Positions 45,547-54,319 of a stretch of DNA of 64,000 nucleotides are shown here, one piece after another. Position 1 is the first letter of the stretch; each line of letters starts with the position of its first letter. The DNA lies in assembly GCF_016735675.1 (NCBI RefSeq), contig NZ_JAERSG010000006.1, positions 124,001-188,000 on the forward strand, given 5' to 3'. The DNA comes from Nocardioides baculatus. Its GTDB lineage: Bacteria; Actinomycetota; Actinomycetes; Propionibacteriales; Nocardioidaceae. Under the pieces are notes generated by a model. That model worked only from the letters and a program-made list of their open reading frames with translations, did no database searches and was not told the DNA's origin. Both the position numbers and the translations under genes were made by a program.

Positions 45547-46581
45547 TCAGTCGACGACGGTGATCGTGCGGGTGTCGGTGTGGGGCAGTCCGCTGCCGGA
45601 CGGGTCCGGGGCGCGGGCGACGACGTCGTAATCGCCCGGAGCGATGCCGGTGAGGTCGAAGGTGACCACGAAGGGACGAAGGCCGTCGCCGCCTTCTTCG
45701 GACCTGGCGGTTCGCTCGACCACGGGTTCGTCGCCGGTGACGGGCACGAGCCCCACTGTGACGGCGCCGCCGGCCGTCCGGCCGAGTCCACGGACGACAA
45801 GGGCCTCGTCCTGGTCGACGAGGAGGTTCTCCGCGGGGTCGGTCAGCGACACGTCGGCCAGCACGCCGCGATCGGGGGCGGCGTCGAGGGGCTCGGCCGT
45901 CGACACGCCGAGGATCTGGTCGGTGGGCCGGTCGAACAGCAGCAGCCGCACCGGGAGCCGCTGGCCCGCCGCGTCCTGCGCGGTCCGGACGAGTGCCTCC
46001 ACCGCGAGCCCGGCCTCCTGCGCGGGCAGGTAGCCCCGGCTGCGGAGGTCGCGCTGCGGGTCACCTCCGAGGCTCACCTCGATCACTCCGTCCGCCGCGA
46101 GGCGCGCCGAGGCCGTGGTCAGGGGCGGCCAGACGGAGCGGTAGTCGGTGTCCACCGGGTACTGCTTGCGCCCGCGCTCGTCGCGGCCCGCGGCCGCCCG
46201 GACCGCGCCGTCGAGCGGACTGCCGTCGACGACGCGGACCTCGCGGAAGAGGCGGGGCCCGTCGGGGGTGTCGCTGAGGTAGTAGACGGTCACCGCGGTT
46301 CCCGGCCCGGTCGCGTCGGGGTCCGAGGCGGTCGAGGGCACCGGCAGCGCGGGTGCGGCTGGTTGCGGCGACGTACGCGTCGAGTCCCCCCGGGCGACGG
46401 CGAACGCCGCCAGCACCGAGGCAACGACCAGGACGACTCCGACGGCCGCCAGGCGTCGCCGCGACGACCGCCCGCTCCTGTCCCGGGCCTCGGCCAGGAG
46501 CTCCTCGAGGCGATCTCCGGGGTCCACGCCCTGCGCCACCTGGCTGAAGAGGCGCGCCATGCGGGTGTCGTCGCTCGTCAT
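45547..46581 (-). CDS. GerMN/Gmad2 membrane protein, likely anti-sigma factor
   Basis: A 344-residue single-pass protein. Residues 1-45 are cytoplasmic and charged (MTSDDTRMARLFSQVAQGVD onward), LAAVGVVLVVASVLAAFAVARG is the membrane helix, and outside follow a Pro-rich linker, a GerMN domain (VYYLSDTPDGPRLFREVRVV, WPPLTTASARLAADGVIEVSL) and a Gmad2-like Ig domain ending in THDTRTITVVD-like HTDTRTITVVD. Its ATG at 46581 overlaps the sigma-factor stop by 4 bases. The topology is that of a membrane anti-sigma factor, but no zinc-type ZAS motif is seen. That it binds the sigma factor is inference from coupling and topology. Confidence 0.8.
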   Translation of the reverse strand: MTSDDTRMARLFSQVAQGVDPGDRLEELLAEARDRSGRSSRRRLAAVGVVLVVASVLAAFAVARGDSTRTSPQPAAPALPVPSTASDPDATGPGTAVTVYYLSDTPDGPRLFREVRVVDGSPLDGAVRAAAGRDERGRKQYPVDTDYRSVWPPLTTASARLAADGVIEVSLGGDPQRDLRSRGYLPAQEAGLAVEALVRTAQDAAGQRLPVRLLLFDRPTDQILGVSTAEPLDAAPDRGVLADVSLTDPAENLLVDQDEALVVRGLGRTAGGAVTVGLVPVTGDEPVVERTARSEEGGDGLRPFVVTFDLTGIAPGDYDVVARAPDPSGSGLPHTDTRTITVVD

Positions 46582-47105
46582 TCCCGGTCCCACCAGTCAC
46601 CGAGGAGCTCACGCAGGGCCTGACCACCCCGGTGCGCGTGCGTCTTGACCGCACCGGGCGAGATCCCGAGCGCGTCCGCGATCTGCGCCTCCGACCAGTC
46701 GAGGTAGTGCCGGAGCACGAGCACCTCGCGCTGGCGGTCCGACAGGTGCCGCAGTGCGTCGCGCACGGCGTCGCGGCGGCCGGCGGCGTCGACCGGCGTC
46801 TCGACCACCACCTCGGCCCGGGGTGCGGTCCGTGCGTGCCTCTCGACCACCACCCGGTGACGCAGTGCCGAGCGCGATCCGTTCACGACCGCCTGGGTGA
46901 GGTAGGCCATCGCCCGATCGGCATCACGCAGCCGCGACCACCGACGATGCAGCGCGATGAACGCGTCCTGCACCACGTCCTCCGCGGCGGTCTGGTCGTG
47001 CAGCAGCAGCACCGCGAGCCGGACCAGCCGTCGCCAGTGGGCGGCGTACAGCTGTTCGACCGCCGAGTCCGCGTCGGCGCCCCGGAGATCGAGGTCCTCT
47101 GCCAC
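46578..47105 (-). CDS. SigE-family RNA polymerase sigma factor (ECF)
   Basis: A 175-residue ECF sigma factor. Sigma2: AVEQLYAAHWRRLVRLAVLLLHDQTAAEDVVQDAFIALHRRW. Sigma4: RDALRHLSDRQREVLVLRHYLDWSEAQIADALGISPGAVKTHAHRGGQALRELL. The sequence fits the actinobacterial SigE family. GTG at 47105 is chosen because GGGAGGG lies 5 bases before it (minus strand); a GTG at 47153 in frame would add 16 residues. It is the middle gene between two GerMN proteins and is translationally coupled to the membrane one downstream. Confidence 0.9.
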   Translation of the reverse strand: MAEDLDLRGADADSAVEQLYAAHWRRLVRLAVLLLHDQTAAEDVVQDAFIALHRRWSRLRDADRAMAYLTQAVVNGSRSALRHRVVVERHARTAPRAEVVVETPVDAAGRRDAVRDALRHLSDRQREVLVLRHYLDWSEAQIADALGISPGAVKTHAHRGGQALRELLGDWWDRE

Positions 47106-47189
47106 GCCCACCCTCCCTCGACGCGGTCCGGGCCAGTCGGTCTGGATGGTCACGCAGTGGGACGCCCCAGCACGCGGACCGGTTGACGC

Positions 47190-48140
47190 CTACCCGACGG
47201 TGATCGTCTTCGTGTCGATCGACGGCCCGTCGCCCTCGGCGCCGCCCGACGGGTCGTCGGTCTCGCACTGGACGACGACCTCGCCGCTGATGCCCTCGAG
47301 GGTGAAGTCCACCTCGAATGGGAACAGCCGGTCCTCCATCCAGCCCTCCGCCTGGTAGGGCTGGAGCAGCATCTCGACCCCGTCGGCCGAGAGTCGGCAC
47401 GGTCCGGACGCCTCGAAGGAGTTGGCCACGCCGGTCACCGTCAGGACGTCGTCGGTGACGGTGGCGCCCTCCTCGGGGGAGGTGATGTTGACGAGGTTGA
47501 GGGTCTCGAGCGCGCTGGCCTGCTCGAACGGCTTGGTCGTGGGGAGGCCGAAGATCTGCGGCTCGGTGTCGGGACGCCCGATCGTCACCGGGATCCGCTC
47601 CTGCTGCACCCCCTGGAGCGTGTAGACGAGCTGCTGCACCGCCAGCCGTGCGTCACGCTTCGTCATCCCGTCCGGGCGCTCCGAGAAGCCGTCGGTGGGG
47701 ACCTCCACGTAGAGCACCCCGTCGGTCGCCTCGACCAGCGTGACGTCGATCTCGGGCCACAGCGTGCGGTAGTCGGGGTCGTCGGGCTGGCCGCCACCCA
47801 TCACGAGGCGCGCGGCCTCGGTGAGCGGGTCGCCCTGCACCCTGTGGAACTCGCGGAACAGCCGCGGCTCGCCACCCGGGCCGTCTCCGACCCAGTAGAT
47901 CGGCACGGCGGTGCCGTCGTCATCGGTGGGCGAGGAGGTGGGCGAGGAGGTGGGGGTCTCGCTCGCCTCGGTCGGCTTCGGCTTGTCGGTGCCCCGCTTC
48001 GCCGGCTCGTTCGTGTCGCCCGAGGTCGGCACTGGGTCATCGCTGCCGCACGCGGCGAGGCCGAGGGTGCAGAGCAGGGCAACGGCGGCGGACGCGCGCG
48101 CAGGTCGTCGTACGGACAGGCGGCGGGCGGGGAAGGTCAT
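47190..48140 (-). CDS. GerMN/Gmad2 lipoprotein
   Basis: A 316-residue lipoprotein. The signal peptide ends in the lipobox LAAC-G (Cys at about residue 31), followed by a Ser/Thr/Pro-rich linker, a GerMN domain (YWVGDGPGGEPRLFREFHRVQG, LWPEIDVTLVEATDGVLYVEVP) and a Gmad2 Ig-like domain (VNITSPEEGATVTDDVLTVTGVANSFEA). The ATG at 48140 has TACCGT 7 bases upstream (leaderless). It is first of three genes in the order lipoprotein, sigma factor, GerMN membrane protein. The extracytoplasmic domains of the first and third are related, suggesting that both take part in the same sensing step. Confidence 0.88.
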   Translation of the reverse strand: MTFPARRLSVRRPARASAAVALLCTLGLAACGSDDPVPTSGDTNEPAKRGTDKPKPTEASETPTSSPTSSPTDDDGTAVPIYWVGDGPGGEPRLFREFHRVQGDPLTEAARLVMGGGQPDDPDYRTLWPEIDVTLVEATDGVLYVEVPTDGFSERPDGMTKRDARLAVQQLVYTLQGVQQERIPVTIGRPDTEPQIFGLPTTKPFEQASALETLNLVNITSPEEGATVTDDVLTVTGVANSFEASGPCRLSADGVEMLLQPYQAEGWMEDRLFPFEVDFTLEGISGEVVVQCETDDPSGGAEGDGPSIDTKTITVG

Positions 48141-48203
48141 GTTCTTCACGGTAGTTGGACGTAGCCGTCCCCCGATCGGTCCCACGCCGCCTAGTCTGGT
48201 CCG

Positions 48204-48554
48204 GTGAGCACCGTTGCCGACTGCGTCTTCTGCAAGATCGTGGCGGGCGAGATCCCGGCCGAGGTGCTCGGCCGCAGCGACGACGCGATCGCCTTCCGCG
48301 ACCTGAACCCGCAGGCGCCGTTCCACGTGCTCGTCGTGCCGTTGGACCACCACGAGAACGCTGCCGAGTCCGCGGCCGCCGACCCGGCGAGCCTGGGCCG
48401 CGCTGTGGCGCTCGCCGACCAGGTGGCCAAGGAGGCCGGGAACGCCGACTACCGGATGATCGTCAACACCGGTGCCGGCGCCGGCCAGACCGTCTTCCAC
48501 ACCCACGTCCACGTGCTCGCCGGGGCAAGCGGCATGACCGAGGCACTGGTCTGA
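48204..48554 (+). CDS. HIT family hydrolase
   Basis: A 116-residue HIT protein of the HINT branch. CVFCKIVAGEIPAEVL opens it and HTHVHVLAG (H99, H101, H103) is the histidine triad; these enzymes hydrolyse adenosine phosphoramidates and similar nucleotides. TAGTCT at 48192-48197 stands 6 bases before the GTG. Its stop overlaps the next gene's ATG by one base, an odd pairing with a secreted lipoprotein. Confidence 0.93.
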   Translation: MSTVADCVFCKIVAGEIPAEVLGRSDDAIAFRDLNPQAPFHVLVVPLDHHENAAESAAADPASLGRAVALADQVAKEAGNADYRMIVNTGAGAGQTVFHTHVHVLAGASGMTEALV

Positions 48555-49759
48555 TGCCGCGCCGTCGCGCATGGGCCGCCCTCCTCGCCACCGGCCTGCT
48601 GACGCTGTCCGCGTGCGGTGGCGGTGGGGCCGATGGCGACAGCGCCACCCAGCCGCCCGACGTCACGCAGGGCGCGTCGAGCAGCCCGGACGGTGAGGTC
48701 ACCGTGGGCCACGACGGCCACCAGGTGAAGCCGGCCAAGGCACGCCCGCTGCGTGCGGGAGAGACGCGTACGACGATCGCGATGCCCGGCAGCTACACGC
48801 CGTCCGCGCCCTACGGCACCGGCACCGACGACTACCGGTGCTTCCTGCTCGACCCCGAGCTGGACCGGCCGGCGTGGCTCACCGGGACCCAGATCCTCCC
48901 GGGCAACCCCGATGTCGTGCACCACGTCATCCTCTTCCAGGTTCCGCCCGAGCAGGTCGCAGCGGCCGAAGCCAAGGACGCCGCGGAGGAGGGCGAGGGG
49001 TGGACCTGCTTCGGCGGCACCGGCCTCGACCGGTTCCAGAACGTCGACCGGTCGTCGTGGATCGGCGCGTGGGCTCCAGGTGGCGAGGAGTCGGTGATCA
49101 AGCCCGGCTTCGGCATCCGACTCGCGAGCGGCAGCCGCATCGTGATGCAGGTGCACTACAACCTGCTCGCCGGGCAGGAGCCCGACACCTCGGCAACGCA
49201 GTTGCGGCTCGCTCCCGCGAAGCGCGACTACCAGTCCCTCAGCACCATGCTCCTGCCCGCGCCCGTCGAGCTGCCCTGCCGCCCGGAGCACGACGACATC
49301 GACCGCTGCGACCGCGCGGACGCCGTGGCCAGCGTCAAGGAACGCTTCGGTGCCGAGGGCAACACGGCCGACCTGCTCCACGTCTTGTGCGGGGGCGAGC
49401 CGAAGCCCGGTGAGACCCAGTCCTGTCTGCGCACCCTCTCCGAGCCGATCACCATCCACGGCGTCGCCGGACACATGCACCTGCTCGGCCGCTCGATCAG
49501 GATCGAGGTCCGCCCCGGGACGCCCGAGGCGCAGACCATCCTCGACATCCCGGTCTGGGACTTCGACGACCAGGGGAGCAGGTCGATCGAGCCCATCACC
49601 CTGCAGCCGGGCGAGCAGGTCGAGGTCACCTGCACCCACGTCCAGTGGCTGCGCGACAAGCTGCCGGCCTTCGAGGGCCAGCCCGACCGCTACGTCGTGT
49701 GGGGTGAGGGCACCACCGACGAGATGTGCCTCGGCATGCTGCAGGTCACCCGGCCCTGA
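48554..49759 (+). CDS. Copper type II monooxygenase-like lipoprotein
   Basis: A 401-residue exported lipoprotein (lipobox LSAC at Cys21). The rest resembles the catalytic core of peptidylglycine/dopamine monooxygenases. HH at 123-124 (DVVHHVILF), H201 (MQVHYNL) would be the first copper site; HMH at 307-309 (AGHMHLLGR) and Met391 or Met395 (DEMCLGML) the second. Three or more Cys pairs are present. Both copper sites appear complete. Enzymes of this family hydroxylate peptides or catechols with ascorbate; the bacterial substrate is not known. It starts at ATG 48554 overlapping the HIT stop. Confidence 0.82.
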   Translation: MPRRRAWAALLATGLLTLSACGGGGADGDSATQPPDVTQGASSSPDGEVTVGHDGHQVKPAKARPLRAGETRTTIAMPGSYTPSAPYGTGTDDYRCFLLDPELDRPAWLTGTQILPGNPDVVHHVILFQVPPEQVAAAEAKDAAEEGEGWTCFGGTGLDRFQNVDRSSWIGAWAPGGEESVIKPGFGIRLASGSRIVMQVHYNLLAGQEPDTSATQLRLAPAKRDYQSLSTMLLPAPVELPCRPEHDDIDRCDRADAVASVKERFGAEGNTADLLHVLCGGEPKPGETQSCLRTLSEPITIHGVAGHMHLLGRSIRIEVRPGTPEAQTILDIPVWDFDDQGSRSIEPITLQPGEQVEVTCTHVQWLRDKLPAFEGQPDRYVVWGEGTTDEMCLGMLQVTRP

Positions 49760-49862
49760 GCCGGAGCAGCACCACCCTTACTCAGGTGTGCCGTACGCCG
49801 ACCGCTCGGTAGCATGGAAGGGCTCCGCCACCGACCCGGAAGGCCGCCCGTCACGGGCATCC

Positions 49863-50897
49863 ATGACTGACACGACCCGCAGCACGCAGCAGGACAAGCC
49901 GACGCACACCGTCGTGGTCCCCAACAGCATCGACATGGTCTCCGTCCTGGGTCCGGGCGACGAGCACCTCCGGCTGATCGAGCGGGCCTTCGACGCGACC
50001 GTCCACGTCCGCGGCAACCGGATCACGCTCGCCGGCGACTCCGCGGAGGTCGCGTCGGCCGAGCGGCTGCTCGACGAGATCGTGACGCTCGTGCGCACCG
50101 GCCAGGGCGTCACCGGCGAGACCGTCGAGCGGATCATCCAGATGCTCCGCACGGAGACGCAGGAGCGCCCGGCCGACGTGCTGAGCCTCAACATCCTCTC
50201 CAACCGCGGCCGCACGATCCGTCCGAAGACGCTCAACCAGAAGCGCTACGTCGAGTCGATCGACACCAGCACGATCACCTTCGGCATCGGCCCCGCCGGC
50301 ACTGGCAAGACCTACCTCGCGATGGCGAAGGCCGTGCAGGCGCTGCAGGCCAAGGAGGTCAACCGGATCATCCTGAGCCGCCCGGCCGTCGAGGCGGGGG
50401 AGCGGCTCGGCTTCCTCCCCGGCACGCTGAGCGAGAAGATCGACCCCTACCTGCGTCCGCTCTACGACGCGCTGCACGACATGGTCGACCCCGACACGAT
50501 CCCCAAGCTGCTCGCCGCCGGCACCATCGAGGTCGCGCCGCTGGCCTTCCTGCGCGGCCGCTCGCTCAACGACTCCTTCATCATCCTCGACGAGGCGCAG
50601 AACACGACGCCCGAGCAGATGAAGATGTTCCTCACCCGACTCGGCTTCGGCTCGCGCATCGTCGTCACCGGCGACACCAGCCAGGTCGACCTCCCCTCCG
50701 GCACCAAGTCCGGACTGAGGGTCGTCGAGGGCATCCTCGAGGGCGTGGAGGACATCACGTTCTGCCGGCTCACCGGCACCGACGTCGTACGCCACCGGCT
50801 CGTCGGGCGCATCGTCGAGGCCTACGAGGTCTTCGACGCCGACAGCGAGCGCACCGGCCCGAAGAAGGCCGAGCGCGGACCGAGGAGCCAGGCATGA
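49863..50897 (+). CDS. phoH: PhoH family protein
   Basis: PhoH-like ATPase of 344 residues. GPAGTGKTYLAMAKAVQAL is the Walker A motif and FIILDEAQNTTPEQMKMFLTRLG is Walker B with the following sensor; VVTGDTSQVDLP is another family motif. An N-terminal KH-like segment (HLRLIERAFDATVHVRGNRITLAG) is typical. PhoH is thought to help RNA handling with YbeY, whose gene overlaps its stop by 4 bases. TAGCAT at 49809-49814 is a possible -10; the ATG at 49863 then has a leader of about 40 bases. Confidence 0.94.
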   Translation: MTDTTRSTQQDKPTHTVVVPNSIDMVSVLGPGDEHLRLIERAFDATVHVRGNRITLAGDSAEVASAERLLDEIVTLVRTGQGVTGETVERIIQMLRTETQERPADVLSLNILSNRGRTIRPKTLNQKRYVESIDTSTITFGIGPAGTGKTYLAMAKAVQALQAKEVNRIILSRPAVEAGERLGFLPGTLSEKIDPYLRPLYDALHDMVDPDTIPKLLAAGTIEVAPLAFLRGRSLNDSFIILDEAQNTTPEQMKMFLTRLGFGSRIVVTGDTSQVDLPSGTKSGLRVVEGILEGVEDITFCRLTGTDVVRHRLVGRIVEAYEVFDADSERTGPKKAERGPRSQA

Positions 50898-51355
50898 GCA
50901 TCGAGGTCCTCAACGAGTCGGGCCACGAGTTCGACGTACGCCGGCTGTCCCGGCTCGCACGCTTCGTGATGGACCAGATGCGGGTCCACCCGCAGGCCGA
51001 GCTGTGCATCAAGGCCGTCGACGAGGACACCATCGCCGCGCTCAACGGGCAGTGGATGGACAAGGAGGGCCCGACCGACGTGCTGGCCTTCCCGATGGAC
51101 GAGCTGCGCCCCGGCCGGGTCAACGAAGAGCCCGAGGAGGGCGTGCTCGGCGACCTGGTCCTCGCGCCGGCCGTCGCCGAGCGGCAGGGCGAGGAGGCGG
51201 GCCACGGCCGCGAGGCCGAGATCGACCTGCTGACGGTCCACGGCATCCTCCACCTCCTCGGCTACGACCACGCCGAGCCCGAGGAGCACGCCGAGATGTT
51301 CGGCCTCCAGGGCGAGCTGCTGGACAAGTGGCGCGCCGCACCCGACGCCGACTGA
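50894..51355 (+). CDS. ybeY: Endoribonuclease YbeY
   Basis: YbeY, 153 residues, a metal-dependent RNase needed for 16S rRNA maturation and ribosome quality control. HGILHLLGYDH (about 116-126) is the H3xxxH5 zinc motif, NGQWMDKEGPTDVLAFPMDE is the conserved upstream part. ATG overlaps the phoH stop. The phoH-ybeY-CNNM-era order is widely conserved; here era lies 7 kb further with other genes inserted. Confidence 0.96.
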   Translation: MSIEVLNESGHEFDVRRLSRLARFVMDQMRVHPQAELCIKAVDEDTIAALNGQWMDKEGPTDVLAFPMDELRPGRVNEEPEEGVLGDLVLAPAVAERQGEEAGHGREAEIDLLTVHGILHLLGYDHAEPEEHAEMFGLQGELLDKWRAAPDAD

Positions 51356-51365
51356 GGTGACCGAC

Positions 51366-52688
51366 GTGACCGCCGACCTCTGGCAGCTCGGCTCCGCCAC
51401 CCTGCTGGTCCTCCTCGCCGGGCTCTTCTCCGCCGCCGACGCCGCGCTCAACGGGTTCTCCCGCGCCCGCGCGGAGGAGCTCCGGTCCGACGGCGTCGCC
51501 GGTGCCCGTCGCCTCGTGCAGATCCTCGACGACCCGCCGCGCTACCTCAACACCGCGCTGCTGATGCGCCTGCTGTGCGAGATCAGCGCGATCGTCCTCG
51601 TCGGGGCCTGGTCGCGCGACGCCTACCAGGACGCGCTCGTGCCGAGCGTGCTCACGACCGTCGGCGTCATGCTGGTCGTCTCCTTCGTCGTGATCGGGGT
51701 CGCGCCGCGCACGCTCGGCCGCCAGCACGATGCCCGGGTCGCGCTGCTCTCCGCCGGCCCCCTGTCGCTCGTGACCACGATCCTGGGCCCGATCCCCGCG
51801 CTGCTGATCCTGCTCGGCAACGCGATCACCCCGGGCCGCGGCTTCAGCGAGGGACCGTTCTCGACCGAGACCGAGCTGCGCGAGCTGGTCGACCTGGCCG
51901 AGGCGTCCGCCGTGATCGAGTCGGGCGAGCGCCGGATGATCCACTCCGTCTTCGAGCTCGGCGACACCACCACCCGGGAGGTGATGGTGCCGCGTCCCGA
52001 CGTCGTCTACGTCGAGCGGCACAAGAACATCCGCCAGACGCTCTCGCTCTTCCTGCGCAGCGGCTACTCCCGGATCCCGGTGATCGAGGAGAACCTCGAC
52101 GACATCGTCGGCATGGCCTACCTCAAGGACCTCGTCCGCCGTGACTTCGAGGCACCCGACGTGGAGTTCACCCAGCGGGTCGACGAGGTGATGCGCCCGG
52201 TCCACTACGTGCCGGAGTCCAAGCCGGTCGACGCGCTGCTCACCGAGCTCCAGGCGCGCCGGCAGCACATCGCCGTGGTCGTCGACGAGTACGGCGGCAC
52301 GGCCGGGCTGATCACCATCGAGGACGTGCTCGAGGAGATCGTCGGCGAGATCACCGACGAGTACGACGTCGACGAGGTCGAGGTCGAACGCCTCGAGGGC
52401 GGCGCCATCCGGGTCTCCTCGCGCTACCCGGTCGACGACCTCGACGAGATCGTCGGCTTCGACGTCGAGGACGAGGACGTCGACAGCGTGGGCGGCCTGA
52501 TGGCCAAGCACCTCGGCAAGGTCCCGATCCCCGGGTCGGTCGTGGAGTGCCACGGCCTCCGGCTCGAGGCGGAGCGCGCGACCGGTCGGCGCAACAAGAT
52601 CGAGACCGTGCTGGTCACGGTGCTGTCCGAGGACGGTGAGGACGCCGCTGCCGACGCCCCCACCCAGGTCACCTCCGGCGGCCGCTGA
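51366..52688 (+). CDS. CNNM/CorC family membrane protein (hemolysin-like)
   Basis: A 440-residue protein with an N-terminal DUF21 membrane domain (LWQLGSATLLVLLAGLFSAADAALNGFSRARAEELR, then LVSFVVIGVAPRTLGRQHDAR-type segments), two CBS domains (VMVPRPDVVYVERHKNIRQTLSLFLRSGYSRIPVIEENLDDIVGMAYLKDL and VVVDEYGGTAGLITIEDVLEEIVGEITDEYD) and a C-terminal CorC domain. Family members help magnesium or cobalt efflux. GTG 51366 is preferred for the GAGG 8 bases upstream; GTG 51357 is in frame. The 3' end overlaps the convergent methyltransferase gene by 20 bp. Confidence 0.92.
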   Translation: MTADLWQLGSATLLVLLAGLFSAADAALNGFSRARAEELRSDGVAGARRLVQILDDPPRYLNTALLMRLLCEISAIVLVGAWSRDAYQDALVPSVLTTVGVMLVVSFVVIGVAPRTLGRQHDARVALLSAGPLSLVTTILGPIPALLILLGNAITPGRGFSEGPFSTETELRELVDLAEASAVIESGERRMIHSVFELGDTTTREVMVPRPDVVYVERHKNIRQTLSLFLRSGYSRIPVIEENLDDIVGMAYLKDLVRRDFEAPDVEFTQRVDEVMRPVHYVPESKPVDALLTELQARRQHIAVVVDEYGGTAGLITIEDVLEEIVGEITDEYDVDEVEVERLEGGAIRVSSRYPVDDLDEIVGFDVEDEDVDSVGGLMAKHLGKVPIPGSVVECHGLRLEAERATGRRNKIETVLVTVLSEDGEDAAADAPTQVTSGGR

Positions 52689-53490
52689 CCACGACGTACT
52701 CCCACCGCATCCGGCCCGAGCCCTCGTCGGCGCTTGCAGCCAGTGCGTCCAGCGCCGCGTCGAGCTCAGTGATCCGGTCGGGCTGGTCGGCCAGCCCGCG
52801 GTAGGCCATCAGCGTCGGGCCGTAGTTGTCGCGGAAGTAGGTCCGGAAGTCCGTCGGTCCGTTGAACAGGTCGACGTCGACGTGGTCGCGCTCGAAGGCC
52901 AGGTCCTCGACCCGGTCGCCGAGCAGGTCGCGCACGTGCGCCTCGCTGCCCCACAGCGGCGGCGGCTGCACGCCCGCCGGCGGCGGCGGCACGAAGTCGC
53001 GCATCGTGGCGAACAGGCGTCCGATGAAGCCCTCCGGCGTCCAGCTCAGCAGGCCGAACCGGCCACCCGGCCGCAGCACCCGCACGACCTCGTCGGCCGC
53101 TGCCTGGTGGTGCGGCGCGAACATCACGCCGACCGTGCTCATCACGACGTCGTACGACGCCTCGGGCCAGGGCAGTGCCTCGGCGTCGGCGACCTGCCAG
53201 TCGATGCCGGCGTCCGGGTGCTCGGCCCGGCCGATGTCGAGCAGCTCGGGCGTGAGGTCGGAGGCGACCACCGACGCGCCGGTGCGGGCCGCCGGGACGG
53301 CCGCGTTGCCGGTCCCGGCGGCGATGTCGAGGACCCGCTCACCGGAAGTGATCCCGAGCGAGGCGACGAGCCGCTCGCCGAGGACCGGGATGATCTCGCG
53401 GGCCACCCGGTCGTAGTGGCCGGAGGCCCACATTGCGCGGTGCCGGTCCTTGAGTGCGGTGTCCGAGGGTGCCGTGGTCGGCGTGGTCAT
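52669..53490 (-). CDS. Class I SAM-dependent methyltransferase
   Basis: A 273-residue methyltransferase. VLDIAAGTGNAAVPAARTG is motif I, VVASDLTPELL the ribose loop, WQVADAEALPWPEASYDVVMSTVGVMF motifs II-III, and EVVRVLRPGGRFGLLSW motif IV. UbiE/Methyltransf_11 type; substrate unknown. The ATG at 53490 has GGGAGGAGC upstream. It is divergent from an HxlR regulator (gap 111 bp) that may control it. Confidence 0.88.
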   Translation of the reverse strand: MTTPTTAPSDTALKDRHRAMWASGHYDRVAREIIPVLGERLVASLGITSGERVLDIAAGTGNAAVPAARTGASVVASDLTPELLDIGRAEHPDAGIDWQVADAEALPWPEASYDVVMSTVGVMFAPHHQAAADEVVRVLRPGGRFGLLSWTPEGFIGRLFATMRDFVPPPPAGVQPPPLWGSEAHVRDLLGDRVEDLAFERDHVDVDLFNGPTDFRTYFRDNYGPTLMAYRGLADQPDRITELDAALDALAASADEGSGRMRWEYVVVSGRRR

Positions 53491-53601
53491 GGTGGTGCTC
53501 CTCCCGTGGGTCCGTGGTGGTGACGACGCTAGGAGCGGTCGGACCAGACCGACGAGTGCACGATCTGTACTACCCCGATCGGGCGGCGTACCGTGCCCAC
53601 C

Positions 53602-54309
53602 ATGGGCGCGAGCTATCGCCAGTTCTGCCCCGTCAGCAAGGCCATGGAGCTGCTCGACGAGCGCTGGACGCTGCTCGTGGTCCGTGAGCTGATCCTCGGC
53701 AGCCAGCACTTCAACCAGCTGCGCCGCGGGCTGCCGCGGATGTCGCCGACGCTGCTGTCCCGACGGCTCCAGCAGCTCACCCGAGCAGGCATCGTGTGCC
53801 GCGAGGAGACCGGGGGAGAGGTGCGCTACCTGCTCACCGACGCGGGTCTCGAGCTGCGCCCGGTCGTCGAGGCACTCGGCGTCTGGGGCACCCGCTGGAT
53901 CCCCGACCTCGCGGATCCCGACCTCGACCCCAAGCTGCTGCTGTGGGACATGCACCGAAACGTCGACCACGACGCGCTGCCACCCCGGCGGACCGTCGTG
54001 GCGTTCGAGTTCCGCGACGTCGCGCCGGGCGTCGCCCGGTGGTGGCTGGTGATCTCACCCGACGACGTCGACGTCTGCGACGACGACCCCGGCGACGAGC
54101 CCGCGGCGCGGCTGGAGACCTCCCTGCGGACCCTCACCGAGGTCTGGCGCGGCGACCGCACCTGGGCGAGCGCGGTGGGCGACGCGTCGATGCGGGTGCA
54201 CGCCACCGGTGACGTCGCCAGCGCGCTGCCGGGCTGGTTCCTGCTCTCGCCCTTCGCGGCGGTCCCTCGACCGGCGGCGGTGTCGTCCGTGCCGGAGGCC
54301 GCTCACTAG
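53602..54309 (+). CDS. HxlR family transcriptional regulator
   Basis: A 235-residue regulator. The HxlR winged helix covers residues 1-100: FCPVSKAMELLDERWTLLVVRELILGSQHFNQLRRGLPRMSPTLLSRRLQQLTRAGIVCREE, with ALGVWGTRWIPD. The C-terminal 130 residues form an SCP2-like or sterol carrier-like domain (WWLVISPDDVDVCDDDPGDEP, TLTEVWRGDRTWASAVGDASMRVH), found with this group. A single Cys in the wing region might be redox-active. ATG 53602 has TACCGT 7 bases upstream; a GTG at 53593 lies inside that promoter. Likely represses the divergent methyltransferase gene. Confidence 0.88.
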   Translation: MGASYRQFCPVSKAMELLDERWTLLVVRELILGSQHFNQLRRGLPRMSPTLLSRRLQQLTRAGIVCREETGGEVRYLLTDAGLELRPVVEALGVWGTRWIPDLADPDLDPKLLLWDMHRNVDHDALPPRRTVVAFEFRDVAPGVARWWLVISPDDVDVCDDDPGDEPAARLETSLRTLTEVWRGDRTWASAVGDASMRVHATGDVASALPGWFLLSPFAAVPRPAAVSSVPEAAH

Positions 54310-54319
54310 GCTTGACCGC

